Shown here: piece by piece, positions 9,228 through 18,133 of the stretch
Position numbering within the stretch: position 1 is the first letter of the stretch
How the letters are laid out: every line of letters starts with the position of its first letter
From: DASVVT01 sp036386415
Lineage (GTDB): Bacteria; Acidobacteriota; Blastocatellia; Pyrinomonadales; Pyrinomonadaceae
Direction: 5' to 3'
Length of the DNA stretch: 64,000 nucleotides
Assembly: GCA_036386415.1 (NCBI GenBank)
Contig: DASVVT010000095.1
Coordinates: 1 to 64,000, forward strand
Notes under the pieces: generated by a model
Databases searched by the model: none
Told to the model about the DNA's origin: nothing
What the model saw: the letters and a program-made list of their open reading frames with translations, nothing else
Translations under genes and position numbers: made by a program

Positions 9228-11147
9228 TTAGTCCTGCTGCGGCTGCTCCTTCGGCTGTTCCTGCTTCGGTTGCTCCTGCTTCGGCGGCTCCGGCTGCTCC
9301 TCCTTTTTCTGGCGCGTCCCCGTGAAGGGAAGCGGCGCCAAGCCCTCGACCTTGAGCGTGATCGTCCCCTTCATACTATCGCCCTCGGTGCTGCCCGTCA
9401 CCGTCCCATCGATTATCCGGCTGAAGTTGTTGAATTTGATCGTGGCATTGAAGTTGTTGCCGTTGAGTGTGACGTTGCTCAGCTCCCCGTCGCCGATCTG
9501 CGTCTCGACCGTCCCACTGAGATGGTCGCCGTCCTGCTTCATAGTCAACGTCGCAGGGAGCGTCTGATTGCTTGGCGTCGTGATCTCAAGCGTCCATTCG
9601 CCCACCAGGTTGGCCGCGCCTTCGCTCTTTTTAGGCGTCTCCTGCTGGCCGGAGCCATGACGAACACTCGCGCCCGCATCTTTGCGGTGGCCTGCGGTGT
9701 CGTAAATCTCTATGGTCTGTGAGTAGGGCTCGATCTGATCCATGATCGCGGCGGCGTCGCCGACGATGACGACGGCTGTTTTGTCGGGCATCACGTACCG
9801 GCGCGCGACGCGCTGCACGTCTGCGGCGGAGACTGCCTGGATGCGTTCGCGGTAGGTCTGAAGATAGTCGGCTGAGAGGTCGAACATCTTGATCTGGACG
9901 AGCTGGTCTATGAGTCCTTCCTGGGTTTCAAGCCGGATGGGAAAGACGCCCGTGAGAAAGGCTTTGGCATCCCGCAGCTCTTTCTCCGAGACAGCTTCGT
10001 TGCGTATGCGCTCAAGCTCGTAGAAGAACTCTTTGAGCGAGGCTCCGGTGACGGGGCCGCGCACTTCAGCCGACGCGCGGAAAGAGCCCGCCGTGCGCCG
10101 CGTGTCCAGCTCGGACGAGGGGCTGTAGGTATAGCCTTTGCTCTCGCGCAGGTTCATGAAGAGGCGCGAAGAGGGGATCGCTCCGACAATCGTGTGCATG
10201 ACGAGCATGGGGAAATAGTCTGCGCTCGTGCGTGTGATCGCAGTATTGGCGATGACGATGTTGGACTGCGCAGAGCCGGGACGATCAACGACATAGAGGG
10301 CTCGCGTGGAGCGCACAGGCGGAGTGGGAAACGTCTCTTCAACTGCCTGCCCCCTGTTCCACTTGCCGAAAAGCTCGCCGACGCGCTTTGAGACGGCGTC
10401 GCGCTCTATGTCGCCTGTGACGATGAGCACCGCGTTGTTCGGAATGAACATCGAGCGATGAAAGCTCTGTAGACGTTCGCGCGTCGTCGCGTTGATGGAT
10501 TCGGGCGTGGCCGAAATGGTCGCGTACGGATGCTGGCCGAAGAGTATGCGCGAGAGTCTTTCGTTGGCGAGAAAGTCGGGCTGCGCCCGCTGGCGGACGA
10601 GCCTCTGGATGCTGTTCTGCTTGTCCAGTTGAAGCTCGTTCTCAGGAAACGATGGTTGCAGCGCGACATCCGCCATGAGGTCCAGAATCTGGTCGGAGTA
10701 GGTGGAGAGCGCCGAAGCGGCAACGGTCGTGTAGTCAGCGTTCGATCCGGCGCTCAGCGTCGCGCCGAGGCGCGCGACCTCTTCTGCGATCTGACGGCTG
10801 GTGCGCGTCTCTGTTCCTTCCGTCAACATGCCGGTCATGATGCGCGTGAGACCGGGAAGCTCCTGCGGGTCGGAGGCCGAGCCGGCGCGAAAGGCCAGCC
10901 GGTAGCTGACGAGCGGCAGGCGTTTGCTCTCGACGATGACGAGCTGCAAGCCGTTTGCCAGCCTCGTCTCGAAAGGCGTCGGAATGTTGAGCGCCTTGGA
11001 AGCAAGCGGCGCGGGAGCCTGGCGGCGAAAATCTTCTGTGTGATTCATACGTTTACGTGGTGCGGCCTGAAGTGCCTGGGCCGTTAGCATTGATGCGCCG
11101 CCAAAGAGAAGCGCGACGCTCATCATCAAATTGGTTGGGCGAAACAT
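9228..11147 (-). CDS. M16-family peptidase subunit lacking the zinc motif
   Basis: 639 residues with a signal peptide (about 1-28). Residues about 55-470 are an M16 (pitrilysin/insulinase) double domain, with GSASDPQELPGLTRIMTGML at the place where active members carry HxxEH. The zinc-binding His pair and Glu are absent, but the substrate-clamp part (KGYTYSPSSE) is kept. A beta-rich domain I do not recognise follows (about 505-610), then a Gln/Pro/Glu/Lys-rich tail. It is 44 nt downstream of the active M16 gene, so the two proteins probably form an active/inactive periplasmic heterodimer, as in mitochondrial processing peptidase and related bacterial pairs. Confidence 0.88.
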   Translation of the reverse strand: MFRPTNLMMSVALLFGGASMLTAQALQAAPRKRMNHTEDFRRQAPAPLASKALNIPTPFETRLANGLQLVIVESKRLPLVSYRLAFRAGSASDPQELPGLTRIMTGMLTEGTETRTSRQIAEEVARLGATLSAGSNADYTTVAASALSTYSDQILDLMADVALQPSFPENELQLDKQNSIQRLVRQRAQPDFLANERLSRILFGQHPYATISATPESINATTRERLQSFHRSMFIPNNAVLIVTGDIERDAVSKRVGELFGKWNRGQAVEETFPTPPVRSTRALYVVDRPGSAQSNIVIANTAITRTSADYFPMLVMHTIVGAIPSSRLFMNLRESKGYTYSPSSELDTRRTAGSFRASAEVRGPVTGASLKEFFYELERIRNEAVSEKELRDAKAFLTGVFPIRLETQEGLIDQLVQIKMFDLSADYLQTYRERIQAVSAADVQRVARRYVMPDKTAVVIVGDAAAIMDQIEPYSQTIEIYDTAGHRKDAGASVRHGSGQQETPKKSEGAANLVGEWTLEITTPSNQTLPATLTMKQDGDHLSGTVETQIGDGELSNVTLNGNNFNATIKFNNFSRIIDGTVTGSTEGDSMKGTITLKVEGLAPLPFTGTRQKKEEQPEPPKQEQPKQEQPKEQPQQD

Positions 11148-11191
11148 TTTTGGAAATATCTCTCCTTGCTTGAATCAAGTGCGTTGGCGCT

Positions 11192-12658
11192 TCACGCGCC
11201 GGGCTCAATCTGGCCGGGCGGCTCGGCTGGCTGTTCCGGGCGCGGCTCGCCCGCTGGCAAAGGCGTCACAGTCTTCTCGACGGTCGCAGGCGGCGCGGGC
11301 GGCTGTGAGGGAAGCTGCGGCGGCGGCGCAACGGGTTGTCTGGCCTCACCGGGAGCGGAGGCCGCCGGCGCTGCCTTCGCAGGCACGGCGGCTTCCGGGA
11401 CGACGTCGAGCACCGCGTGATTATCCGTATCCAAGTAACGCGCGACCGCCTCCTTGATCTGCGCCGCAGTGACGTTCAAATAGCGATCAAGCTCGGTGTT
11501 AAAGAGAGTCGGGTCATCGTCGTAAAGCGCGAACTCGCTGAGCCGCTGCGCGCGAAAGAGAGACATCTGTCGCCCGCGCACGGCATCATTAGAGAGGCTG
11601 TTGCGCAGCTTCAGCATCTCTTCGGCAGACGCCCCTTCGGTGGCGAGCCGTTTGATCTCGCTCATGATCGTCTGTCGAATCCCTACGGCATCCTTGCCGG
11701 GCTTCGGCGTCACGAAAAGAGAGATGGCGGAAGGCCCGCGTCGCTCGTCAACACCGCCCTGTAGGCTGACTACGGATTCCTCGCCCTTGACGAGCGTCTG
11801 ATAGAGGCGCGAGCTTTCGCCGTCGAAGAGAAGATCGCTGGCGAGCGAGAGAGGATAGAAGTCCGGCGTGCGCCGCGCCGGTATCTTCCAGCCGATGAGA
11901 AAGGCCGCGAGCGGCGCGAAGCGATCCTCGTAGGTATCCTGACGACGCGCAATATCCGTCGGCTCGCTGACATCGACGGCGGGCGGGTCGGGCTGGCGCG
12001 GGATAGTGGCGAAATATTTTTCGACCAGTTGGCGCGCCCCCTGCGGGTCGAAATCTCCCGAGATGGTGAGCACGGCGTTGTTCGGCGCGTAGTAGATGCG
12101 GAAGAACTCGCGCACGTCTTCGACAGTCGCGGCGTCCAGGTCTTCCATCGAGCCGATGGTCGAGTGCGCGTTGGCCGGATTCCTGAAGATCATCTCGTCC
12201 AGCGCCAGGAAGGCGTTGATGTAAGGCTGATTATCGACGCGCAGCCGCTTCTCCTCCTTCACAGCCTCACGCTGGTTGTCCAGATTCTCCTCTGTCACCT
12301 TGAGCGAGCGCATGCGATCAGATTCGAGCCAGAGTGCGAGCGGGAGTTGGTTGGCGGGCAGCGTCTCGAAGTAGTTCGTGCGCTCGCTCGTCGTCGTCCC
12401 GTTCATCGTCCCGCCGTTATTGAAGATGTACTGGAAGTGCGCCCCCTTCGGCAGATTCTCCGAGCCCTGGAACATCATGTGCTCGAAGAGATGCGCGAAG
12501 CCCGTGCGTCCGGGCTTTTCATTGCGCGAGCCTGTGTTGTAGTAGACGGCGACGGAGATGACCGGAGCTGAAGAGTCCGGATTCATCACGACGCGCAGGC
12601 CGTTCGAGAGCGTGAACTGCTCGATTGGCACGCGCGGAAGCTGGAATGTGTCTGACAC
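11192..12658 (-). CDS. M16-family zinc metallopeptidase, active subunit
   Basis: 488 residues. The inverted zinc motif HLFEH is at about residue 54-58 (AHLFEHMMFQGSE), with the distal Glu in AVKEEKRLR about 75 residues on. Two M16 lobes cover about 15-420; the C-terminal 65 residues are Pro/Ala/Glu-rich and probably disordered. No clear signal peptide is seen at the chosen ATG (MSDTFQLPRVPIEQF), so export is uncertain or the start is misjudged. It is the first gene of a two-gene operon with the inactive partner. Confidence 0.88.
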   Translation of the reverse strand: MSDTFQLPRVPIEQFTLSNGLRVVMNPDSSAPVISVAVYYNTGSRNEKPGRTGFAHLFEHMMFQGSENLPKGAHFQYIFNNGGTMNGTTTSERTNYFETLPANQLPLALWLESDRMRSLKVTEENLDNQREAVKEEKRLRVDNQPYINAFLALDEMIFRNPANAHSTIGSMEDLDAATVEDVREFFRIYYAPNNAVLTISGDFDPQGARQLVEKYFATIPRQPDPPAVDVSEPTDIARRQDTYEDRFAPLAAFLIGWKIPARRTPDFYPLSLASDLLFDGESSRLYQTLVKGEESVVSLQGGVDERRGPSAISLFVTPKPGKDAVGIRQTIMSEIKRLATEGASAEEMLKLRNSLSNDAVRGRQMSLFRAQRLSEFALYDDDPTLFNTELDRYLNVTAAQIKEAVARYLDTDNHAVLDVVPEAAVPAKAAPAASAPGEARQPVAPPPQLPSQPPAPPATVEKTVTPLPAGEPRPEQPAEPPGQIEPGA

Positions 12659-12691
12659 GTTCGACCTCTTATTGATTCCGGGGGAAGAGAA

Positions 12692-12780
12692 TTAAACGCA
12701 AAGGGCGCAAAGGGGGAAGACGCAAAGGAGATGCTTCTTCGCGATCTCCAGCGTCTTCTACTTTGCGCCCTTTGCGTTAA
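12692..12780. repeat. Intergenic hairpin repeat, family R2 copy 2
   Basis: TTAAACGCAAAGGGCGCAAA on the left is matched by TTTGCGCCCTTTGCGTTAA on the right, with GAAGACGC / GCGTCTTC inside. It separates the M16 operon from the same-strand gene upstream of it. Confidence 0.85.
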
Positions 12781-12812
12781 AAGGTTTTCCTTCCTTGCAA
12801 ATGAACGCGTTT

Positions 12813-13241
12813 TCAGGTCGGCTTCTCGTTGATCATGCCGCGCAATTCTGCGCGCAGGCGTTCGATCTCGCGCAGCTTCTGCTCGACGCGGTCAAAGAGC
12901 GCGGCCTGCGTCTTGATGCCTTCGTCGATCAGAAATGCGGCGGCTTCGGCGCGGCTGCGAAAGACTCCGGCCTGGACGAGTTGTTCCAGCTTATCCTGCG
13001 CTTCGGGCGAGACTTTGACGGCTACCACGTAATCATCCTTTGCAGAGATGGCGCGCTCGATGGTGCGGCTGATGTCGCGTCCAATGGCGCTCAGGGATTC
13101 GGGGATGCGCGAAGCCATCTCGCGCACAGAGGATGAGACGCGCGTTCTCTCTTCTCCATGCTCCGACTCGTCCTCGCGCAACATCAGATCATCTATGGGT
13201 TCGGGTGATTTGGGATTATTAGGATCGTAAGGACTGCTCAT
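12813..13241 (-). CDS. Small acidic/helical protein, possible ribbon-helix-helix regulator
   Basis: 142 residues from the ATG at 13241 (GGAAGGAG lies 13 nt upstream; a TTG four codons earlier is a weaker alternative). The N-terminal 60 residues are acidic and probably disordered. Residues about 70-125 (VAVKVSPEAQDKLEQLVQAG, then FRSRAEAAAFLIDEGIKTQ) have the strand-helix-helix pattern of ribbon-helix-helix DNA-binding or CopG/Arc-like proteins. A C-terminal coiled-coil follows. The fold call is tentative; it could equally be a non-DNA-binding oligomeric protein. Confidence 0.65.
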   Translation of the reverse strand: MSSPYDPNNPKSPEPIDDLMLREDESEHGEERTRVSSSVREMASRIPESLSAIGRDISRTIERAISAKDDYVVAVKVSPEAQDKLEQLVQAGVFRSRAEAAAFLIDEGIKTQAALFDRVEQKLREIERLRAELRGMINEKPT

Positions 13242-13632
13242 GTTATAGATCAAACTCCTTCCGCGTTTAGCGCGCCGTGCGCCTCCATTGTCCGAAGAGG
13301 CGCACCTTAAAACGTATGACCCTTCCGCTGGAAACGTGCATTAACGGCATGCCCGTACAGGGGTCGCCCGCGCGCACGAGTTTACCAGACTCTCAAGAGG
13401 GAACCGCAAAGCATTCTACGGATGCGCCGAAAGAGTCGTCAAGCGGAAGAACGGGAATCAGTAGACAGTAGAAAGAAAAACCGAGGCTGCGTCTTTCTTT
13501 TCTACTGACTACTGGCTACTGTCTACTCTCTACTGATATATTGACGCTTTCGCTGACTCGTTGTGGGCTGTCGTCAGTGCCCGGCCCGTCTGAGGCTAAA
13601 CCCCTCGCCTATCTTGTTCGGAGTGAGCAGCC
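13242..13632. other. Intergenic region, divergent promoters expected
   Basis: This gap separates the divergent small helical gene and the STAS gene. It holds the R3 hairpin at 13458-13537. No other gene, RNA or confident promoter was recognised. Confidence 0.5.
13458..13537. repeat. Intergenic hairpin repeat, family R3 copy 1
   Basis: TCAGTAGACAGTAGAAAG on the left pairs with CTTTCTTTTCTACTG and following GACTACTGGCTACTGTC words on the right. The unit is a 7-8 nt word (CAGTAGN) repeated with small changes. Other copies are at 47099-47242 and 62787-62922. Confidence 0.85.
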
Positions 13633-13971
13633 ATGAAACTGGAAATCGTCGAGCGTGAAAAAGAGGGCGCGGTCGTCATCGAGATCATAGGTGATTTGAC
13701 GGCTGCCAACGGTACGGAACGCGTGCTCGAACTGGTACGCAAATCGGTCGAGGCGGGTCGTCGTCTCTTGCTCGTTAATCTGGCAGAGTGTCGGCGCGTG
13801 GATAGCAGCGGCATGGGCGAGCTTGTGACGTGCCTGGTCAGCGCCGCACGCCATAATGCAGTGCTCAGGCTCACCAACGTGCCCCAGCCGATTCGCGGCA
13901 TCATGAAACTGACCAACGTGCACAAAGCTTTCGAAATTTTTGAGACCGAAGAGGAGGCACTGAAGGGATGA
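13633..13971 (+). CDS. STAS-domain anti-sigma factor antagonist-like protein
   Basis: 112 residues forming a single STAS domain. The phosphorylatable Ser lies in the conserved RRVDSSGMGEL (about residues 55-65). Such proteins bind an anti-sigma-factor kinase of the SpoIIAB/RsbW type in partner-switching and are reset by a PP2C phosphatase. A GAF-PP2C phosphatase is encoded at 47257-48558 and could act in such a circuit, but no kinase is seen nearby. The stop codon (TGA at 13969-13971) is inside the left arm of the following hairpin. Confidence 0.88.
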   Translation: MKLEIVEREKEGAVVIEIIGDLTAANGTERVLELVRKSVEAGRRLLLVNLAECRRVDSSGMGELVTCLVSAARHNAVLRLTNVPQPIRGIMKLTNVHKAFEIFETEEEALKG

Positions 13972-14123
13972 GGGCAGAGGGATGAGGGATGAGTAAGAGA
14001 AGGCAGAACACAGAAGACAGGAGACAGCATGAGAAGGCGGCAAACGCTTCTCTTCTGTATTCTGTATTCTATATTCTGTCTTCTTGATTTATTCATCCCT
14101 CATCCCTCTGCCCTCATCCCTTC
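13962..14123. repeat. Hairpin with perfect 31-bp arms of GGGATGA words (R7)
   Basis: Positions 13962-13992 and 14093-14123 are perfect reverse complements built from GATGAGG-type words. The inner region contains a second set (AGAACACAGAAGACAGGAG opposite TCTGTATTCTATATTCTGTC). It carries the STAS stop codon and ends 12 nt before the TTG start of the first TlpA-like gene. Confidence 0.85.
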
Positions 14124-14135
14124 GTTGAGGCTGCT

Positions 14136-14948
14136 TTGGAAAAGCCACAGGAGCGTGTGCGCGCGCACCTTGCTCGTGCACGTGAGTTGCAGCGCGAGGG
14201 CGTAGATGCGCGCGCCGCTGTGAATGAATTGGAGAGGGCGCTGGCGATAGCACGCTCGACGCCTTACGAGGTGGAGTTTCGCACGCGCGTGGAACTCGTG
14301 CTGGCGCTCGCCGATGCGCACCTCGCCTTTGACGAGATGGAAAAGGCGCGCCGCATGATTGATGAGGAGGCCGCCTTCGTCGAGAAGATTTTTCAGATCA
14401 TGCAGGCCACGGGGACGCCTGAGCAAAAGCGGGCGGCTGCCGGCGGGCGAGTGCAGGTACGTGATCGCGCACGACAGTTGGCGCTCATCGGGGGAGAAGC
14501 GCCTGAGATTGCGGTCAAAGAGTGGATCAGCGGTGAGCGGACGACGCTCGCAGATTTACGCGGGCGCGTCGTGCTCCTGGAATTCTGGGCGACCTGGTGC
14601 AAGCCCTGCCAGGAGATGTTTCCCAAGCTCAAAAGGCTTGATGAACAGTATCGAGCGAGCGGGCTGGAAATCATCGCCTTGACGCGCCATTACCTGGCTT
14701 CGCGTGAGACGGCGGCGTCGCTTGACGACGAGCTGGAGCTGATGCGTAGCCACGTCAGACAGCACGATTTGACGTTCCGCGTCGGTGTCGCGGGAGACGA
14801 ACGCACGCAGGAGCTTTATGGGGCGACGGGACTGCCTTCGCTGGCGCTCATTGATCGCGCGGGTGTGGTCGCTTACGCGCACTTTGGCGGCGGTGAGGAT
14901 GAAAGATTTAACGGAATCTTAACCCGCTGTCTTGAAGCAGCGGTGTAG
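14136..14948 (+). CDS. TlpA-like cytosolic thiol-disulfide redoxin 1
   Basis: 270 residues from the TTG at 14136; the frame is open further upstream but has no better start. No signal peptide is present. Residues about 1-110 are helical, resembling TPR hairpins, with the word EFRTRVELVLALADAHL. Residues about 120-270 are a TlpA/AhpC-type thioredoxin fold with the active site WCKPC in FWATWCKPCQEMFPKL. A paralogue lies at 18134-18985; an 89-nt block around the active site (14543-14631) is identical in both. Its position just before a Cys-containing small peptide gene suggests redox handling of that peptide. That role is inference. Confidence 0.85.
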   Translation: MEKPQERVRAHLARARELQREGVDARAAVNELERALAIARSTPYEVEFRTRVELVLALADAHLAFDEMEKARRMIDEEAAFVEKIFQIMQATGTPEQKRAAAGGRVQVRDRARQLALIGGEAPEIAVKEWISGERTTLADLRGRVVLLEFWATWCKPCQEMFPKLKRLDEQYRASGLEIIALTRHYLASRETAASLDDELELMRSHVRQHDLTFRVGVAGDERTQELYGATGLPSLALIDRAGVVAYAHFGGGEDERFNGILTRCLEAAV

Positions 14949-15027
14949 AATTGCTCTCTCATCTGGATGGCCTGAGGGGTGTTCTTCGTCGCGCTGGATA
15001 GTTGGCGCACAAACGGCAAGAAAAAGC

Positions 15028-15056
15028 TTGCGTGAGGCTCGGATCACTGCTAGGAT
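15028..15056 (+). promoter_or_regulatory. Promoter of peptide locus A
   Basis: TTGCGT (-35, 15028-15033), a 17-nt spacer and TAGGAT (-10, 15051-15056), followed by ACGCCCGCTCTAAA. Locus B has TTGCGC, 17 nt, TAGGAT and GCGCCTGCTTTAGA. The match in spacing and flanking sequence between two otherwise diverged regions supports it. Confidence 0.75.
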
Positions 15057-15495
15057 ACGCCCGCTCTAAATCAAGATTGACCGTGTATCTGCTTCAACTG
15101 AGCGTGGTAGAGTGCGCGCGAAATGCAATGAATCTCGTATCGCACGAGCTGTCATGCTTCTCGCTTCATTTTACAACCGGACGGTGACGGTACTTCACTG
15201 GTAGTTGAGAGCCTTCGCCGCCCAGGTCTGCTAGAGGCGATTTCCCATTATTCTCAGATGGCCTGAGCCAAGGTTGAGGATCATTTCACCCGGTCGTCGC
15301 AAAAAAAAATCGGGCGCACGTCAAAGCGATTGAATGCAGAGCCGACGAGTTAAAAACAGTAGAGAGCCCGAGATGAAAAAGATCTGTTTCAAGCTTTTCG
15401 GCCACAGCGAAGTGCCAAAGAGTTTTTAACGCGAACACGGTTCGGTGGAGAGCGCGAGAGGCGCGTCGGATAGCGCCCGAAGAAGATTAACACAC

Positions 15496-15528
15496 GAGGA
15501 ATGAAATCCTCTTAACCCAAAGAAGGAG
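15496..15528 (+). promoter_or_regulatory. Conserved stem-loop and ribosome binding site of peptide A
   Basis: GAGGA (15496-15500), a 6-nt loop and TCCTC (15507-15511) form a short stem. AAGGAG follows at 15523-15528, 13 nt before the ATG. Locus B repeats the stem (GAGGA/TCCTC) and the unusually long 13-nt spacing exactly. The GAGGA arm resembles a Shine-Dalgarno, so the stem may compete for it. Confidence 0.6.
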
Positions 15529-15541
15529 AAAGCAAAAAGCC

Positions 15542-15805
15542 ATGGCTATAGTTAGCAAACCCGATGGACAGAATGTAACCCTCTACGATATTCCAGACGA
15601 TCAGCTTGAGCAGTACAAAATCTCGCCGGAGAAAGCCGCCGAGATGTTCCCGAAGAAAGAGAACCGCAGCAAAGATGACGCTCAGGCTGTTGCCAAGGCC
15701 GGTTCATCCGGTGGCGACGTGCAGGCCTACAGCAACCAGGACGTGTGTTACGCTTGGGAGTGCGACGGCTACGGCAACTGCGTCTACGTTTGGTGGTACT
15801 GCTAA
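15542..15805 (+). CDS. Putative RiPP-like precursor peptide A (Cys/Trp-ended)
   Basis: 87 residues. The hydrophilic N-terminal part (leader) carries PDDQL at 18-22. The motif SGGDVQAYS at 56-64 precedes a short aromatic, Cys-rich end with Cys69, Cys74, Cys80 and Cys87, finishing in WWYC. A second peptide at 21872-22099 shares MAI, PDDQL at the same position, SGGDVQAYS and the WWYC end but little else. A diverged leader with conserved motifs, a GG-like site and a Cys/aromatic core are typical of ribosomally made, modified or disulfide-bonded peptides. An ABC exporter follows. No known maturase family is adjacent, so the modification is unknown. I do not recognise a named family. Confidence 0.75.
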   Translation: MAIVSKPDGQNVTLYDIPDDQLEQYKISPEKAAEMFPKKENRSKDDAQAVAKAGSSGGDVQAYSNQDVCYAWECDGYGNCVYVWWYC

Positions 15806-15827
15806 TCGGTTTAGCGCGAGACGCGAG

Positions 15828-15866
15828 AGGTGGGGAGGCAAGCCGTGTGCTTCTTCCCCACCTTTT
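15828..15866 (+). terminator. Hairpin attenuator between peptide A and its exporter
   Basis: AGGTGGGGA (15828-15836) pairs with TCCCCACCT (15855-15863), extended by GCAAGC/GCTTCT in the loop, and is followed by TTT. Locus B has the same structure at the same place. A partial terminator would give far more peptide mRNA than exporter mRNA. Confidence 0.75.
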
Positions 15867-15872
15867 GCCATT

Positions 15873-15950
15873 AAAGCAGATGTCAGATGCCGGATGTCGG
15901 ATGTCAGTTAAAAGCTAACATCCGGCATCTGACATCTGACATCTGCTTTA
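15873..15950. repeat. Hairpin repeat of GATGTCA words, family R5 copy 1
   Basis: AAAGCAGATGTCAGATGCCG on the left is matched by CGGCATCTGACATCTGAC and GCTTT on the right around TTAAAAGC. A second copy is at 61761-61836. Confidence 0.85.
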
Positions 15951-15985
15951 CAAGTTATCCTACCTTTCTGTAAAAAGGAAAAATC

Positions 15986-18121
15986 ATGTCTAGCCCTCCG
16001 ACGCCGCCTCCTGGCATGACTGCCGGAATGCCTCCCGGCCCGCCTTTGGGCAAGCCGGGCGCCGGTGCGCCCTCTGCGGGGATACCGCCACCGGGTGCGC
16101 CCACAGGAGGCCCACGCCGCTCGCCTAAAATGATGAGTGCGCGTCCCTACATCGGTCGCGCAATCCGCTTGCTGGCAGACCATAAGGCGCTGACGGGCAT
16201 CACTATGCTCCTGTCGCTGATGGTGACGCTGTTCCCGTTTGTGGTCAGCATCGCCTTCTCCTCGATCTTTCAAATCCTGGGGCCGCTGGCCGGGCCTAAG
16301 CCGCCGGGAGCGCAAGGAACAAGCGCGACAAGTACGGGCAGCATCTGGGATATGTCTGCGCCTTTGTTCGGTAAGACGGACACGAGCTGGCTTTCCGATT
16401 ACGGCCTGGCCTGGCTCGCCACACCACTCACGCTCAAGACGGTGCTGATCGTCTGGGCGAGCGCCCTCGTGCTCTCGCAGCTTCTAGGCTTCCTGCGCGC
16501 CTGGATCGTGGCGCAGTTAGAGGCGAGGCTCTTGCGCGGAATTCAACAGAATATCTACGACCACTTGCAATCGCTCTCGCTGGACTTCTTCACAGGCGGA
16601 CAGACGGGCGCACTGATGCAGCGCGTGTTGTCGGAAGCGGCGGGCGTGCAGCGACTCCTCACGCAGGTTCTGCTCTATCCGCTCGTAGACATCATCGTCC
16701 TCGTCATCGTCCTCGGCTATCTGCTGGCGCTCAGTTGGCAGATGACTTTAGTCTCTTTCGTGCTCGCTCCAGCCGTTCTGCTGATGTTCCGCTACACAAG
16801 CCGGAAGATGCAGGAGGCGGCGCGAGGGATGGCTATGAGCGGGCGCGAGCTTGGCGCAGAGCTTGAAGAGACCATCACAGGCATCGCCGATATTCAAATC
16901 TTCAACGCACAGCAGCGACGAAGCCAACGTTTCAGCGAAGCCTCCAAGGTGGCGGCCAAAAATTCCGCAGGCATGATGGCCTGGATGGGTTTTAGCAACA
17001 GCGGCGCGCAAATTTTCATCGCCATGAGCACGGCGCTCGTCCTGATAGTCGGCATCATGTACCACCCGCAGTTCGGCCTCACCCTGGCAGCCGTCATCGC
17101 CTTCGTGCAGATGACGCCGCAGATGTTCGGCGTCGTGCAGAGATTGATCGCCACCTACACGCAGTATCAATCGCAGGTTCCGAACGTCGTCGCCACCTAC
17201 GAGTTACTGGACACGAAGCCCACGGTCGTGGAGAAGCCGGGAGCGAAGAATCTGGGCGAGGTGCACGGTCACATCAAGTTTGAAAATGTTGTCTTCGGCT
17301 ACAGCCCTACGCAGAAGGTCTTGAACGGCCTCTCGTTTGAGATCAAGGAGGGGGAGACGGTGGCGTTCGTCGGCCCCATCGGCTGCGGCAAGTCCACGAT
17401 CATGAATCTTCTGCTGCGCTTTTTAGACCCGGAATCGGGGCGCATCCTGCTCGAAGGCCAGGACGTCGCGGACGCGACGCTCAACTCCTTACGCAGTCAG
17501 GTCTCGAAGCTCTCGCAGTTTCCCTTCTTCCTCAAGGACACGATTCGCGAGAACATTCGGCTGGGTAAGGCAGATGCCTCAGACGCCGAGATCGAGGAAG
17601 CCTGCAAGCTTGCGCACATCCACGACGTTATCGTTGACCCGCAAAGAATGCCGAAGGGCTACGACACCGTAGTTGACGTGCAAGTTCCTTCAGGCGGGCA
17701 GAAGCGGCTGATCGCGCTGGCAAGGAATCTGCTGCGCAGACCCGAAGTGCTGCTTTTAGACGAGCCGACCGAGAACCTCGACGCAGACCAGCGCAATCGC
17801 CTGACGCGCGTGATCCGCGAGTACGCCCAGAACCCGGAGAACAGACGCACCTGCATAGTCATCAGCCACGATCTGAACTTCGTGGCGGCAGTCTCAGACC
17901 GCATCATCGTGCTCAAGGAAGGACGCGTCGCCGACGAAGGGACGCACGATGAGTTGTTGCAGAAGGAAGGACTGTACAAGACGCTCTACGAGCTCAAGAA
18001 CGTTGACCCGTCGCTTCTGCGTACGCGCGGAGGAGCGGCAGGCGCTGCCGCGGCGGGCGGCCCTCCGCCGGGAGCTAGGATGAGAGGTGCGCCGCCGCCC
18101 GGAGTCGCGATGCCCAGATGA
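15986..18121 (+). CDS. ABC exporter (TMD-NBD fusion) of peptide locus A
   Basis: 711 residues; SD AAAAGGAAA precedes the ATG. Residues 1-50 are Pro/Gly/Met-rich (PPPGMTAGM). A six-helix exporter domain (about 65-400) is followed by an NBD (about 430-670). The NBD has Walker A GPIGCGKST, signature PSGGQ (in place of LSGGQ), Walker B VLLLDEPTENLD and the switch His in VISHDLNF. The C-terminus is again Gly/Pro/Met-rich. There is no C39 leader peptidase domain, so leader removal needs another enzyme. It belongs to the MsbA/HlyB-type homodimeric exporters and probably exports peptide A. Its paralogue at 22305-24446 has the same tails. Confidence 0.9.
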   Translation: MSSPPTPPPGMTAGMPPGPPLGKPGAGAPSAGIPPPGAPTGGPRRSPKMMSARPYIGRAIRLLADHKALTGITMLLSLMVTLFPFVVSIAFSSIFQILGPLAGPKPPGAQGTSATSTGSIWDMSAPLFGKTDTSWLSDYGLAWLATPLTLKTVLIVWASALVLSQLLGFLRAWIVAQLEARLLRGIQQNIYDHLQSLSLDFFTGGQTGALMQRVLSEAAGVQRLLTQVLLYPLVDIIVLVIVLGYLLALSWQMTLVSFVLAPAVLLMFRYTSRKMQEAARGMAMSGRELGAELEETITGIADIQIFNAQQRRSQRFSEASKVAAKNSAGMMAWMGFSNSGAQIFIAMSTALVLIVGIMYHPQFGLTLAAVIAFVQMTPQMFGVVQRLIATYTQYQSQVPNVVATYELLDTKPTVVEKPGAKNLGEVHGHIKFENVVFGYSPTQKVLNGLSFEIKEGETVAFVGPIGCGKSTIMNLLLRFLDPESGRILLEGQDVADATLNSLRSQVSKLSQFPFFLKDTIRENIRLGKADASDAEIEEACKLAHIHDVIVDPQRMPKGYDTVVDVQVPSGGQKRLIALARNLLRRPEVLLLDEPTENLDADQRNRLTRVIREYAQNPENRRTCIVISHDLNFVAAVSDRIIVLKEGRVADEGTHDELLQKEGLYKTLYELKNVDPSLLRTRGGAAGAAAAGGPPPGARMRGAPPPGVAMPR

Positions 18122-18133
18122 TGAGCGAAGATT

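Larger units (their letters stand above)
14949..15541. other. Long 5' leader region of peptide locus A
   Basis: This 593-nt stretch has no convincing gene. It contains a promoter (15028-15056), a leader of about 480 nt with an A-rich tract near 15301, and a small stem-loop close to the peptide gene (15496-15511). The equivalent region of locus B has the same layout and nearly the same length. Confidence 0.6.

Noticed and set aside
13966..14426. Minus-strand frames over the R7 hairpin and redoxin 1
   Set aside because: They arise from repeat words or are antisense to a clear thioredoxin-fold gene.
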